From CAZLYK01 sp964563495 (GTDB lineage Bacteria > Acidobacteriota > Blastocatellia > RBC074), in assembly GCA_964563495.1 (NCBI GenBank), contig CAZLYK010000100.1:1-19369 (forward strand): DNA of 19,369 nucleotides, read 5' to 3'. The notes below the pieces were generated by a model that saw only the letters and a list, made by a program, of their open reading frames with translations, did not search any database and was not told the origin of the DNA. A program made the translations under genes and the position numbers. This document shows positions 8,270-18,076 of this stretch, piece by piece. Every line of letters begins with the position of its first letter. Position 1 is the stretch's first letter.

Positions 8270-8425
8270 AAGCTTGGGGCTAACCTTGATTAATGAGGCA
8301 AATGGTAAAGGTCGAGCTAAGCTGGATGCCAAAAGCATAAAGAGCAGTTGAGTACTCATGAGTACTCCGCGCCATTCGGGCGTCGCTCGCCCTATGACGT
8401 ATGACACTCTCTTAATCTTTTTCAT
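8264..8425 (-). CDS. Possible 53-residue minus-strand frame, unrecognised
   Basis: An ATG at 8425-8423 is preceded by AGGAG four bases upstream and encodes MKKIKRVSYVIGRATPEWRG and then a hydrophobic stretch (QLLFMLLASSLARPLPF). It ends at a TAG overlapping the last codon of the ATPase gene. The start context is good, but the protein resembles nothing I know. The second half may be read-through of unrelated sequence after a deletion. It contains the palindrome at 8350-8367 in its coding frame. Treat as a weak candidate. Confidence 0.2.
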   Translation of the reverse strand: MKKIKRVSYVIGRATPEWRGVLMSTQLLFMLLASSLARPLPFASLIKVSPKLS

Positions 8426-8536
8426 TGGTCTCCTAATTCACAGAGGTTGTTCTTCGATACCTGTAATATTGATCAGAAAATTTTGAAATCTCAAATCATC
8501 ATTTCATAATTCCGAATAAATTTTCATCCCGCCTTC
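8270..8536. other. Intergenic stretch with a palindrome and an AT-rich segment
   Basis: No convincing gene lies here. At its start a five-codon frame (ATGAAAGCTTGGGGCTAA, 8266-8283) overlaps the ATPase stop and could be the remnant of a translationally coupled gene. The 8350-8367 palindrome follows. From about 8455 to 8530 the sequence is markedly AT-rich compared with the genes on either side, as expected for a promoter region. Coding similarity to a response regulator begins abruptly at about 8537, so the regulator's own start and receiver domain are missing. Confidence 0.6.
8350..8367. repeat. Perfect 18-bp palindrome
   Basis: GAGTACTCATGAGTACTC is identical to its reverse complement over all 18 bases. 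It can also be read as two tandem copies of the 10-bp palindrome TGAGTACTCA (8349-8358 exact, 8359-8368 with one mismatch). This form suits a dimeric regulator or two adjacent dimers. No gene for a regulator that would bind it is intact nearby. Confidence 0.75.
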
Positions 8537-8695
8537 ATCGAACACGTTTGGGACCAGAGCTTCGACGGCGCGACCAACATTGTGGATGTATACGTTCGCC
8601 ACTTGCGGAACAAGGTTGATGAGGGGCGCGAGCGCAAGCTGATTCGCACAGTGCGCAGCGTCGGGTATGCCATCAGCGACGAGGAGGGGGCATGA
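8537..8695 (+). pseudogene. C-terminal remnant of an OmpR-family response regulator (CusR/CopR-like)
   Basis: This reading frame has no start. It encodes IEHVWDQSFDGATN, then VVDVYVRHLRNKVD-type sequence (actual first residues IVDVYVRHLRNKVD) and KLIRTVRSVGYAISDE, ending at a TGA. This is the second half of the winged-helix DNA-binding domain, including the recognition helix and the terminal hairpin, as in CusR, CopR and PcoR. The phosphoacceptor receiver domain and the first half of the effector domain are absent. An in-frame TAA at 8507-8509 and non-homologous sequence stand in their place, so the breakpoint is near 8534-8540. The stop overlaps the sensor kinase start by four bases (ATGA), the usual arrangement for a two-component pair. 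Confidence 0.85.
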
Positions 8696-9288
8696 ACGCG
8701 CGCTCCATCCGGTTCAGGCTGACGGTGTGGTACGCCGGCATGCTTGCAGTCTTATTGCTACTCTTCAGCGGCGCAACGTGGTTCGGGCTAGGGCGCTACT
8801 TGCATCAATCGTTGACGAATTCTCTCGCCAAACAGGCTGGGCAGATCGGCGAGAACTTTTTGATCGAAGTGCAGACGAGCAGCGAAAGATATGTGGTTGA
8901 CGAGATCAACGAGCATTACTCGCCCGAGCATAACGATCATTTCGTGCGCGTGACGCGCGCTGACGGCGGGACTCTATATGTTTCGGGTGCCCCTATTAAC
9001 AAAGGCTTCGACCCGTCGCAGGTTTCCGTTGCGCCACTTTATCTATCACAAGCGGATACGCGGGTAGAGCATTTGCCGGGCGGTGGCGAATTGCTCATCT
9101 ACAGTCTTCCGTTTAGGGCTAGGGACGGGAACCGCTTCCTCATCGAATGTGGTGCGCCTTACGACGCAGTCGAAGATGTATTGCGTGGCCTGCTGCTGAC
9201 CCTGGTGATCTCCCGACTGGACGCGGGCGAAGCTCAAATGGAGCGCATCCGAGTGTCACTGCCCCGATCAGAAAATAACAGTAAATAA
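8692..9288 (+). pseudogene. CusS-like sensor histidine kinase with catalytic core deleted
   Basis: The 198-residue product has a normal start: a basic N-terminus, a first membrane helix (about 13-34), a periplasmic sensor domain (about 35-160) and the beginning of a second helix (VLRGLLLTLV, 163-172). It then jumps to ISRLDAGEAQMERIR (173-187), which reads like the end of the dimerisation helix after the H-box, and then to VSLPRSENNSK (188-198), which reads like the extreme C-terminus of a kinase ATPase domain. The HAMP domain, phosphorylated His and N/G boxes are all missing. This implies two internal deletions, near 9205-9213 and 9250-9255, both keeping frame. It can still insert into the membrane and perhaps bind ligand, but cannot autophosphorylate. 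The family would normally be about 450 residues. Confidence 0.85.
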
Positions 9289-9298
9289 GGAACCGACT

Positions 9299-10030
<732 letters not shown>

Positions 10031-10083
10031 AGGCGACCCTAAGATATTCCCCCGCCATTCGCATTACCAATCCGGAGGTCCGT

Positions 10084-10530
10084 ATGAGATTACCGTTACT
10101 GAAAACTCTACTCATTTTTATTGCAGCACTGTTCATGCCCATCGCTTCTCATGGCCAGGAGACAGAAGGGAAGACGGCGGGCGATAAGACTCCGACGATC
10201 CTCTTCATTTGCGAACATGGGGCGGCGAAAAGCGTGATCGCCGCCGCTTACTTCGACAAGCTGGCGAAAGAGCGCGGCCTGAAATACCGGGCGGTCTTCC
10301 GTTTCGCTTTCGCACCGCCGGCCGGAAACACGGCTCCGCAGGAGGTGACATACCACGGCGTCGAATCGGTTGCGCCGAATATCGTGCTTGCAGCAAATGA
10401 AGGCCGCTCATACGTTGATGCTGTCGATGTCAGCGCCGGCAAATTGCTCGATCGATTGACCACGGGAGTCGCGAAGCCCTGCTGTATCTCGGTGACATAT
10501 TTCGATGACCTTCGGATCGAGAAGATCTAG
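10084..10530 (+). pseudogene. Exported ArsC/low-molecular-weight-phosphatase-like N-terminus fused to unrelated C-terminus
   Basis: GGAGGT at 10074-10079 precedes the ATG. The 148-residue product has a signal peptide (1-25), then TILFICEHGAAKSVIAAAYF and KLAKERGLKYRAV. This is the P-loop start of the low-molecular-weight phosphatase/arsenate reductase fold (Cys43, with CX5K in place of the usual CX5R). After residue 73 the expected continuation (RG-T-PD..., then the acid loop) is absent. The remaining 75 residues end in YFDDLRIEKI, which resembles the last strand of a lectin- or DUF1080-like sandwich domain. I infer a deletion joining two genes in frame near 10300. A genuinely divergent family is possible. 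Catalysis is doubtful because the general-acid Asp loop is not seen. Confidence 0.55.
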
Positions 10531-10565
10531 ATCTGATTTAGGAGGGCGATACAACAACGAGGAAA

Positions 10566-11867
10566 ATGATGATTCACCGGGTACTGTTAGCGCTGATCTT
10601 GGGCGGGATTGCCGCGTCTGCCCAAACAGTGTCGTCCGCTGGCGTTATTACCGGCGTCGTTGTCGATCAGAGCGAGGCTGTGATCAGTGGCGCACAGGTG
10701 ACGTTGCAAGAGACGCGACAAACGACGAAAACTGACGGCGCGGGAAGATTTCGCTTCGAAAGGATCACTCCGGGAGAGTACCAACTCCTGGTCACAAGCA
10801 ACGGGTTCAAACCGGAGACTATCAGTCTCACTCTCACCTTGCGCCCGCTCGCCCCGCTGCGCGTCGTGATGAACGTCGCAGAGGTGCAGCAGGAGATGAG
10901 CGTCAGCGATAATGCCGCGCAGGTCAGCGTCGAGGACAGCAACAACTTCAATCCGCGTTTTTCGGTTGCGTGGGCGGCGGACAAGGCGAGAAAGACTGTC
11001 GTGCGCGGCGGCTTCGGATTTTTTTACGACCGGACAGGGCCGGGGCCGATTTCAGACTTTCTGCGTTTTGACGGGAAACGATTGCGCCGGTATGTGATCA
11101 CCAATCCGGGCTTCCCCGATCCGCTGGCAAACGGACAATCGCTCGCCGGGCAGCCAAACAGTATAGTTCGGCTCGCGCCTGACACCGTCATTCCGTTCAT
11201 GGCTCAGTACAGTATCGGCGTCGAGCGGCAATTGCAAAAGAGCCTGGCGCTAACGCTCAGCTACATCGGCACGCGTGGCGTGAAACTCTTGCGTTCGCGC
11301 GACGTGAATGCCCCCCTCCCAATGATGATGCCGCCGCAGTTCACCGCGCGGCCCGATCCGAACTTCACCGTCATCCGACAGATTGAATCTACGGGTCGAA
11401 TGACCGGTCATTCTCTGGAAGTCGGATTGCGCGGCGCCATCAGCCGGTATTTCAATGGGATGATTCAATACGTCTTCGGTCGCGCTTGGAACGACACGAG
11501 CGGCATCAACGCATTTCCGGCGAACAGCTACGACCTGACGGGCGAATGGGGGAGGGCGGATTTCGACATCCGGCATCGCTTCAATCTGCTCGGCACGGTG
11601 AAAGCCGGGAAGATTTTCAATCTGGGAATGAATCTGGCCTTGAACACCGGCGTGCCTTACACGTTGACGACCGGGCGCGACGAGAACAAGGACAGCCAGG
11701 CGCTCGACCGTCCGGCCGGTGTAGGCAGGAACACACTTGAAGGGCCGGGATTAGAGTTCCGGAAATCGTCAGCGTCAGTTTCCTCAAAGAGCGGTTGGAG
11801 ACGAATGGCGCGATATAACGCAAGTCGGCGCGGTATATCGCGCTATTCGTTATATTTCGCGAACTAA
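10566..11867 (+). pseudogene. Oar-like TonB-dependent receptor with plug and half of barrel deleted
   Basis: The 433-residue product starts with a signal peptide (1-20) and a carboxypeptidase-regulatory-like domain (about 25-105, with GVVVDQSEAVISGAQVTL and FRFERITPGEYQLLV). At about residue 123 (near 10932) it switches from the region before the plug straight into mid-barrel sequence (NNFNPRFSVAWA, then VVRGGFGFFYDRTGPGP). Barrel strands follow to GRNTLEGPG (near 11750). The last 39 residues are then low-complexity basic sequence read through a palindrome-rich stretch. Intact relatives are about 1000-1100 residues; this one lacks the plug, the first part of the barrel and the final strands with the terminal aromatic residue. 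A Met cluster (PLPMMMPP) remains in one loop. A functional receptor is very unlikely. A second start at 10569 is equally possible. Confidence 0.8.
11808..11855. repeat. Nested inverted repeats, possibly an operator/promoter remnant
   Basis: GCGCGATATA (11808-11817) and TATATCGCGC (11834-11843) form a perfect 10-bp inverted repeat with a 16-base spacer. ATATAACG (11813-11820) also pairs with CGTTATAT (11848-11855). The arms therefore have two alternative partners. This looks like a regulatory region rather than receptor coding sequence, although the truncated receptor frame reads through it. Confidence 0.7.
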
Positions 11868-12049
11868 TAGTCCCAGCCTAGCATATCCTCGCCCGCCACA
11901 AAATCTATTTTACCTATTTGTTCTGAGCAGGTTGCCTTAATGAGTCGTGGAAAGTGATCCGTTCTGGTTATGAAATTGCTTTGTTGAAGCCGGATTAGTC
12001 TCGCGTCATTCATCCAATCTCAAATAAATTTGAAATCAGGGGGGTGTCT

Positions 12050-15000
12050 ATGAAAGTGATCTTTCTTCTCTCACTTATCACGATCTCTACGACGAGTTTT
12101 GCGCAAAGCAATTACGCAGCGCTTGTCGGCGCCATCTCTGATCCACAGAACCGACCTCTTCCGGGCGCTACCGTGCAAATCACCTCGGCAGGTACACAAG
12201 CAATCCGGAAAGTGACCAGCAATGAAGTGGGAATCTTTCGGATCACGGGGCTGCTGCCGGGTGAATATGAACTTGAGGTAACTGCTTCGGGCTTTGCCTC
12301 GATAAAGCAGACCCTGCGTCTTGAGGTTGGCCAACAGTTGAGGCTCGATTACAGCCTGAAGCTGGCTTCCGTAACCACGACGATTGAGGTCGGTGCGGTG
12401 GACGTCCTTCGGACAGCGGATTCCGGCGTGGGCGAAGTGATAGAGCCGGCCGCCATTAGTAATTTACCGCTAAATGGGCGGATGCTGATCGATCTCGTGC
12501 TGACGGTACCGGGCGCGCATCTCAGCCACGGCGCGCAGACAGGTGATATGAATCCCCTTTATTGGCGGCCCGGACAACGTTCGGCGGTCAGTATCGGGGG
12601 GAACCGGCCGAATGCAAACTACTTCCTCCTCGACGGCGCGACCAATACCGACCCGACATTCAATACCCTCAACCTGAGCCCCTCGCCGGATGCCGTGCTG
12701 GAGTTCAAGGTTCAGACTGGCAGTTATTCCGCTGAGATGGGCGGCGCCGGTGGTGGACAGATCAACATCGTGACTCGTTCGGGTTCGAACCAATTCCACG
12801 GAACGGTCTATGAATTCTTGCGCAACAGCGCGCTCGATGCCCGCTCCTTCAATGAAATGGAATCCGGCAATCATCTCGTTCAGAACAATTTCGGCGCCTC
12901 GCTGGGAGGCCCCATCGTGTCCAACAAGATGTTTTTCTTTCTCAACTATGAGGGGTTGCGCCGGACGAATGCGATGACGATGGCCCAGACCGTGCCCACG
13001 GAAATGGAGACCATGGGCGATTTCAGCATGAGCGGGACGACGATCTATAACCCATTCAGCTCCCGACCAAACCCGAACTATGACCCCACCAAGCCAATTG
13101 GACCTGCGAATTCGCAGATTATCCGTGATCCGTTCCCGGATAATATGATCCCAGAAAACCTAATCAATCCCGTGGCGGCGAAATTTCTGCAAAAGTATAT
13201 GGTGCGCCCGAATAGGGGGATGGATATGGGGATGATGATGGGCAGTTGCGGGATGACGATGATGGGAGCTCCGACAGTGGTTGGAGGCGGCGTGGACTGT
13301 AATAATTATCTCGACGTGCGCAATCAGCGTCACGTGACGGACCAGGGTACGGTTCGCTTCGATTACAACTTCGCCGGCGGCGACAGCCTGACCGCACGTT
13401 ATTCAGTGAGCAAAGAGAATGGATTTATGCCGCAGAACCTTCCCGGATTCGGCGCCTTTCACGACAATTTCTCCCAGCACGGAGGCGTCTCCTGGAACCA
13501 CATCTTCAATCCCAGCATAGTTAACACAGCCTCGATCACGATCTCCAGGCTCTCCATGCATCGATCTTCCGAAAATAGCGAGGATAACGACATCATCTCC
13601 GACCTCGGCATCCAGGGGGTGGGCTTTGGCGGCAAAGGCGCTTATGGCGCTCCCTGGTTCAATGTGCAGGGCTATTCGGGCATGGGCGATAGCTTCGCGG
13701 CCACGCCAATGCGCGCCTGGGATACGATTCTTGAACTCCGCGACCATTTGAGTTGGCAGCATGGGCGGCATAGTCTCAAGTTCGGCGGCAGCTACCGAAA
13801 CTACATCTGGCCGATGTGGGGCTTCTTCCAAAATCGCGGCTATTATCAATTCACCAACGGGTTTACGACTCGAACGGCAACCAATGACGGAACAGGTTCG
13901 GCGCTGGCCGGTTTTCTGCTCGGACTGCCTGCGGTGAAGCAGCGCCAGGCCGGCATCCCACAGATGCAGCTCCGCCAGTGGTATGCCGACGGTTTCGCGC
14001 AGGACACCGTTCAGCTCACTCGGACAACGACCGTGGTGGTCGGGCTTCGCTATGAATATATGAGCCCCTTGCGCGATCTCAACTACACGAACACCAATCT
14101 CGTCTTTCAGAATGGAACGCCGGCTGTTTTTATCGGCGGCCAGCAAGGGTATCCCGAGGGGCTGATGTATGCGAGACGTAGCAATTTCGCCCCGCGGATC
14201 GGGATCTCACAAAACCTCCCGCGTTACGGACTCGTGATCCATACCGCCTATGGCATTTTCTTTACGCCGGTGGACATGAACACGTGGTGCAACCAGCGTC
14301 ACAACGTGCCGTTTGTTTTTCCTGAGACCCAGCAGAGCGACAATTTTATTCCTGCGATCAATGGCTTCGATTTCGCGCCGGCAGTGCTGGGCAGAACCAC
14401 AGTCAGTTTTGCGGCTTTCGACCCATATGCGCCTTCGCAGTACATCCAGCAATGGAGCCTATCGGTTTCAAAGAGTCTTGGACGTGAGACGATACTTGAG
14501 ATTGGGTACCTGGGATCACGCGGTTTGCATTTACAACGATCGCACCTGATCAACAACGCGCCGCCAGGTCCAGGAGCGCTAGGGCCGCGCCGCCCGTTCA
14601 GGACGCTCAGTTTCTTACCCGGTATGCAACTGCCTTCAGAAATTAATGTTGTCAGTACGACATTTCCCGTAAGTGGAATCAACTTGCTGGAGAACTCGGC
14701 GCGGAGTTGGTATGACGCGGGCTACGTAAATGTCAGACGACGATATTCAAAAGGAATTAGTCTTCTGGCTAACTATACCTGGTCGAAGAGTTTGACCGAT
14801 GCGCCCGACTTCCGCTCGCCGATGTTCGAATCGGCCATCCCGCAAAACAATAACAACCTCCGCGCTGAAAAGGGGCTTGGCTGTGACATCCGTCATCGTT
14901 TCGCGCTCAGCGCTGTCTTCGAACTTCCTGGGATGGGTAAGTCGGGCCTCCTGCCGGCGATCACAAAGGGTTGGCTCCTCTCGACCATCTATCAGGTTCA

Positions 15001-15421
15001 GAGCGGATTCCCGTTCACCGTCTCGGTCTTCGGCGATACGGCAAATGCCGGAACCTTGCTCGGCGAAAATCCCATTCGAGCCAACTATACGGGACAACCA
15101 GTCTTCGATGGGAATTCGCGCACGGCGGATCGCTGGCTCAATCCGGCGGCTTTTGTCGTCCCTCCGGCTTTTACCTTCGGAAATGTGGGGCGGAATACGG
15201 TCGTCGGACCCGGCTTGCAGACGCTCGATCTGGCCATGACCCGAGAGTTCAACGTCACAGAAAAGACGAAGTTCCAGTTCCGAGCGGAGTTTTTCAATGC
15301 GCTCAACCAGACGAATCTCGGGATACCAGGCCGGTTCGTGAACACGCCGCAATTCGGAATTATCACCGAAGCCGCAACGCCTGGCCGCCAGATTCAGTTC
15401 GGCGCTCGGGTTTCGTTTTAA
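12050..15421 (+). CDS. Oar-like TonB-dependent outer-membrane receptor with Met-rich insertion
   Basis: This 1123-residue receptor begins at the ATG at 12050 behind a G-rich ribosome binding site; a GTG six bases earlier lies inside that site. A signal peptide (1-19, ending TTSFAQ) is followed by a carboxypeptidase-regulatory-like domain (about 24-105, DPQNRPLPGATVQITSAG). The plug region (about 120-265) contains NLPLNGR, SIGGNRPNANYFLLDGA and GGGQINIVTRSGSN, and leads into a long beta barrel ending in GARVSF with the usual terminal Phe. It imports or binds an unknown large or metal-containing substrate using TonB. Residues 384-406 hold nine Met and one Cys, a plausible Cu(I) site. Length and ends look complete. 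It stands alone, with about 180 bases free upstream, and follows the broken relative of the same family. Confidence 0.92.
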   Translation: MKVIFLLSLITISTTSFAQSNYAALVGAISDPQNRPLPGATVQITSAGTQAIRKVTSNEVGIFRITGLLPGEYELEVTASGFASIKQTLRLEVGQQLRLDYSLKLASVTTTIEVGAVDVLRTADSGVGEVIEPAAISNLPLNGRMLIDLVLTVPGAHLSHGAQTGDMNPLYWRPGQRSAVSIGGNRPNANYFLLDGATNTDPTFNTLNLSPSPDAVLEFKVQTGSYSAEMGGAGGGQINIVTRSGSNQFHGTVYEFLRNSALDARSFNEMESGNHLVQNNFGASLGGPIVSNKMFFFLNYEGLRRTNAMTMAQTVPTEMETMGDFSMSGTTIYNPFSSRPNPNYDPTKPIGPANSQIIRDPFPDNMIPENLINPVAAKFLQKYMVRPNRGMDMGMMMGSCGMTMMGAPTVVGGGVDCNNYLDVRNQRHVTDQGTVRFDYNFAGGDSLTARYSVSKENGFMPQNLPGFGAFHDNFSQHGGVSWNHIFNPSIVNTASITISRLSMHRSSENSEDNDIISDLGIQGVGFGGKGAYGAPWFNVQGYSGMGDSFAATPMRAWDTILELRDHLSWQHGRHSLKFGGSYRNYIWPMWGFFQNRGYYQFTNGFTTRTATNDGTGSALAGFLLGLPAVKQRQAGIPQMQLRQWYADGFAQDTVQLTRTTTVVVGLRYEYMSPLRDLNYTNTNLVFQNGTPAVFIGGQQGYPEGLMYARRSNFAPRIGISQNLPRYGLVIHTAYGIFFTPVDMNTWCNQRHNVPFVFPETQQSDNFIPAINGFDFAPAVLGRTTVSFAAFDPYAPSQYIQQWSLSVSKSLGRETILEIGYLGSRGLHLQRSHLINNAPPGPGALGPRRPFRTLSFLPGMQLPSEINVVSTTFPVSGINLLENSARSWYDAGYVNVRRRYSKGISLLANYTWSKSLTDAPDFRSPMFESAIPQNNNNLRAEKGLGCDIRHRFALSAVFELPGMGKSGLLPAITKGWLLSTIYQVQSGFPFTVSVFGDTANAGTLLGENPIRANYTGQPVFDGNSRTADRWLNPAAFVVPPAFTFGNVGRNTVVGPGLQTLDLAMTREFNVTEKTKFQFRAEFFNALNQTNLGIPGRFVNTPQFGIITEAATPGRQIQFGARVSF

Positions 15422-15422
15422 G

Positions 15423-15605
15423 AGCAGATCTTCAAAACGATATGCTGTAGCTGACGCCCGGCTGATTGACCATCTTTGGAGTTATTGGACTGCAATCGGC
15501 TCTACTGCCGCTCTCCTATTAGGCATGCCGGAGGATTTTGGCCTGATGGCTTCAGGGGCAGCGGGAATTGCCCTGATATTTAGACGCTACCGGAATAAGT
15601 CATAG
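15423..15605 (+). pseudogene. Start-less remnant of a small membrane protein
   Basis: An open frame without a usable early start codon reads VADARLIDHLWSYWTAIGST, then AALLLGMPEDFGLMASG and AAGIALIFRRYRNKS, ending at a TAG at 15603-15605. Two short hydrophobic segments and a basic tail look like the end of a two-helix membrane protein. Similarity to any family is not recognised. It begins immediately after the receptor stop, as if its 5' part had been lost. The rest of 15606-15700 shows no gene and no clear terminator. Confidence 0.3.
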
Positions 15606-15700
15606 AACATGCAAAATAAAATTATTGAATGTTCGCTCAGTACAGGTTGCCCTCAGAACGATGCCACAGGTTCTGGGGCCGATTTTCTCCACTCCTGCAT

Positions 15701-16015
15701 CTATCCCGCGAAATCCAGTATCGATCCGCGGCCGGCAGTCACGGCCTTTTCATAAACAAAAGCTGCCGCCGCCACATCCTGAAGCGCGGTCCCTGTACTG
15801 TCGAAGATGATCACCTCATCCTTGTTCTCGCGCCCCGGCTTCCTGCCGGCGATCACTTCGCCTAGTTCCGCATGCACATCAGCCTTGGTCATCAATCCTT
15901 GTTTCAACGCGAGCTTCAGGTCGCCGATTTCAGCGCATTGATCCAGGCTATCAACGACAACTTTACCGGCAGCGATTAGATGAGGGTCCAATTCCTGCTT
16001 CTCCTCGTTATCGGC
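15701..16015 (-). CDS. C-terminal part of an ornithine cyclodeaminase/mu-crystallin family protein, cut by the gap
   Basis: The minus-strand frame is open from the N gap and gives 104 residues ending at a TAG at 15703-15701. It contains QELDPHLIAAGKVVVDS, ADVHAELGEVIAGRKPGR and IIFDSTGTALQDVAAAA. This is the C-terminal part of the NAD-binding half and the closing helices of the ornithine cyclodeaminase/mu-crystallin family, which includes ornithine cyclodeaminase, alanine dehydrogenase and ketimine reductases. About two thirds of the protein (some 220 residues of a usual 320) is missing into the gap. Substrate cannot be told from this part. It is codirectional with, and probably downstream of, the dipeptidase gene. 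Confidence 0.88.
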   Translation of the reverse strand, partial: ADNEEKQELDPHLIAAGKVVVDSLDQCAEIGDLKLALKQGLMTKADVHAELGEVIAGRKPGRENKDEVIIFDSTGTALQDVAAAAFVYEKAVTAGRGSILDFAG

Positions 16016-16115
16016 NNNNNNNNNNNNNNNNNNNNNNNNNNNNNNNNNNNNNNNNNNNNNNNNNNNNNNNNNNNNNNNNNNNNNNNNNNNNNNNNNNNNN
16101 NNNNNNNNNNNNNNN
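16016..16115. other. Assembly gap (100 N)
   Basis: Exactly 100 unknown bases, the conventional size for a scaffold gap of unknown length. The flanking gene parts lack about 50 residues (dipeptidase) and about 220 residues (cyclodeaminase), so if both genes are intact the true distance is nearer 0.8 kb. Confidence 0.98.
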
Positions 16116-16673
16116 CAGGAATTGATTGATCCGCTCTTCCTGCGTCTCGCCCATGTGCGTCGAAGCGGGGTCAGGATCGAGGTAATGCGGACTGATCTGA
16201 AAGTTGATCAGACCCAGGGCGTCGAACGAAGGCGGCTCGACAATCGGCATATCCTTCGTCGTTTTCAGCGTGGGCCCCGCGACAATCGAACCGGCGCTCG
16301 ATCCCAGGTAAGGCATTCCTTCCGCCACGCGGCGTCGGATCGGCTGCAGCAGATCAAAGTCGTAAAGCGATTTCAGCAATCGAAAGGTATTGCCGCCGCC
16401 GATGAAGAGGAGTTTGGCCTCTGCGACAGCCCTCTGAAGGTCAGCGGCTTCGTGGATCGAGTCCAGTTCGTAGCCCATCGCCGCCAGGCGCCGGCGAGCC
16501 ATCGCGGCATAAGCGTTTCGGTCAAACATTGCATACGGCGCGAACAGCACACGGCGAACGGCTCCCAGAAAATCCCGGATCTCTGTTTCCGCGTGATCGA
16601 GATAACCGCTGCCATACAACGTTGAGTTGCTGATGAGCAGCAAACGCTTGTTTCGGTTTTCAGCTTTCGACAT
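16116..16673 (-). CDS. pepE: Dipeptidase E-type serine peptidase (family S51), 3' end lost in the gap
   Basis: The ATG at 16673-16671 follows a GAGGT ribosome binding site, and 186 residues are visible before the gap. The protein hydrolyses N-terminal Asp dipeptides in the cytoplasm. RLLLISNSTLYGSGYLDH and LLFIGGGNTFRLL are typical family blocks. PYLGSSAGSIVAGP holds the catalytic Ser126 in the GxSAG elbow, and Asp141 and His163 (ISPHYLDPDP) fit the triad. All three sit six positions beyond Ser120, Asp135 and His157 of the Salmonella enzyme as I recall them. About 50 C-terminal residues are missing. It lies 29 bases downstream of chrA on the same strand, so it is probably co-transcribed, though it has no known link to chromate. 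Confidence 0.92.
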
Positions 16674-16702
16674 TGTTTGACCTCTTTCCGTTCTGCAGTC
16701 GG

Positions 16703-18076
<1,374 letters not shown>

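Noticed and set aside
10524..10535. AGATCTAGATCT, a 12-bp palindrome at the end of the phosphatase-like gene
   Set aside because: Overlaps the stop codon, is short, and has no partner site or promoter context.
15609..15755. Plus-strand frame starting MQNKIIECSL
   Set aside because: Overlaps the C-terminal codons of the cyclodeaminase on the other strand and has no ribosome binding site.
15989..16124. CAATTCCTG and CAGGAATTG form a 9-bp inverted repeat flanking the N gap
   Set aside because: Each copy lies inside a well-matched coding frame (QEL in the cyclodeaminase, QFL in the dipeptidase), so coincidence is the simplest reading.
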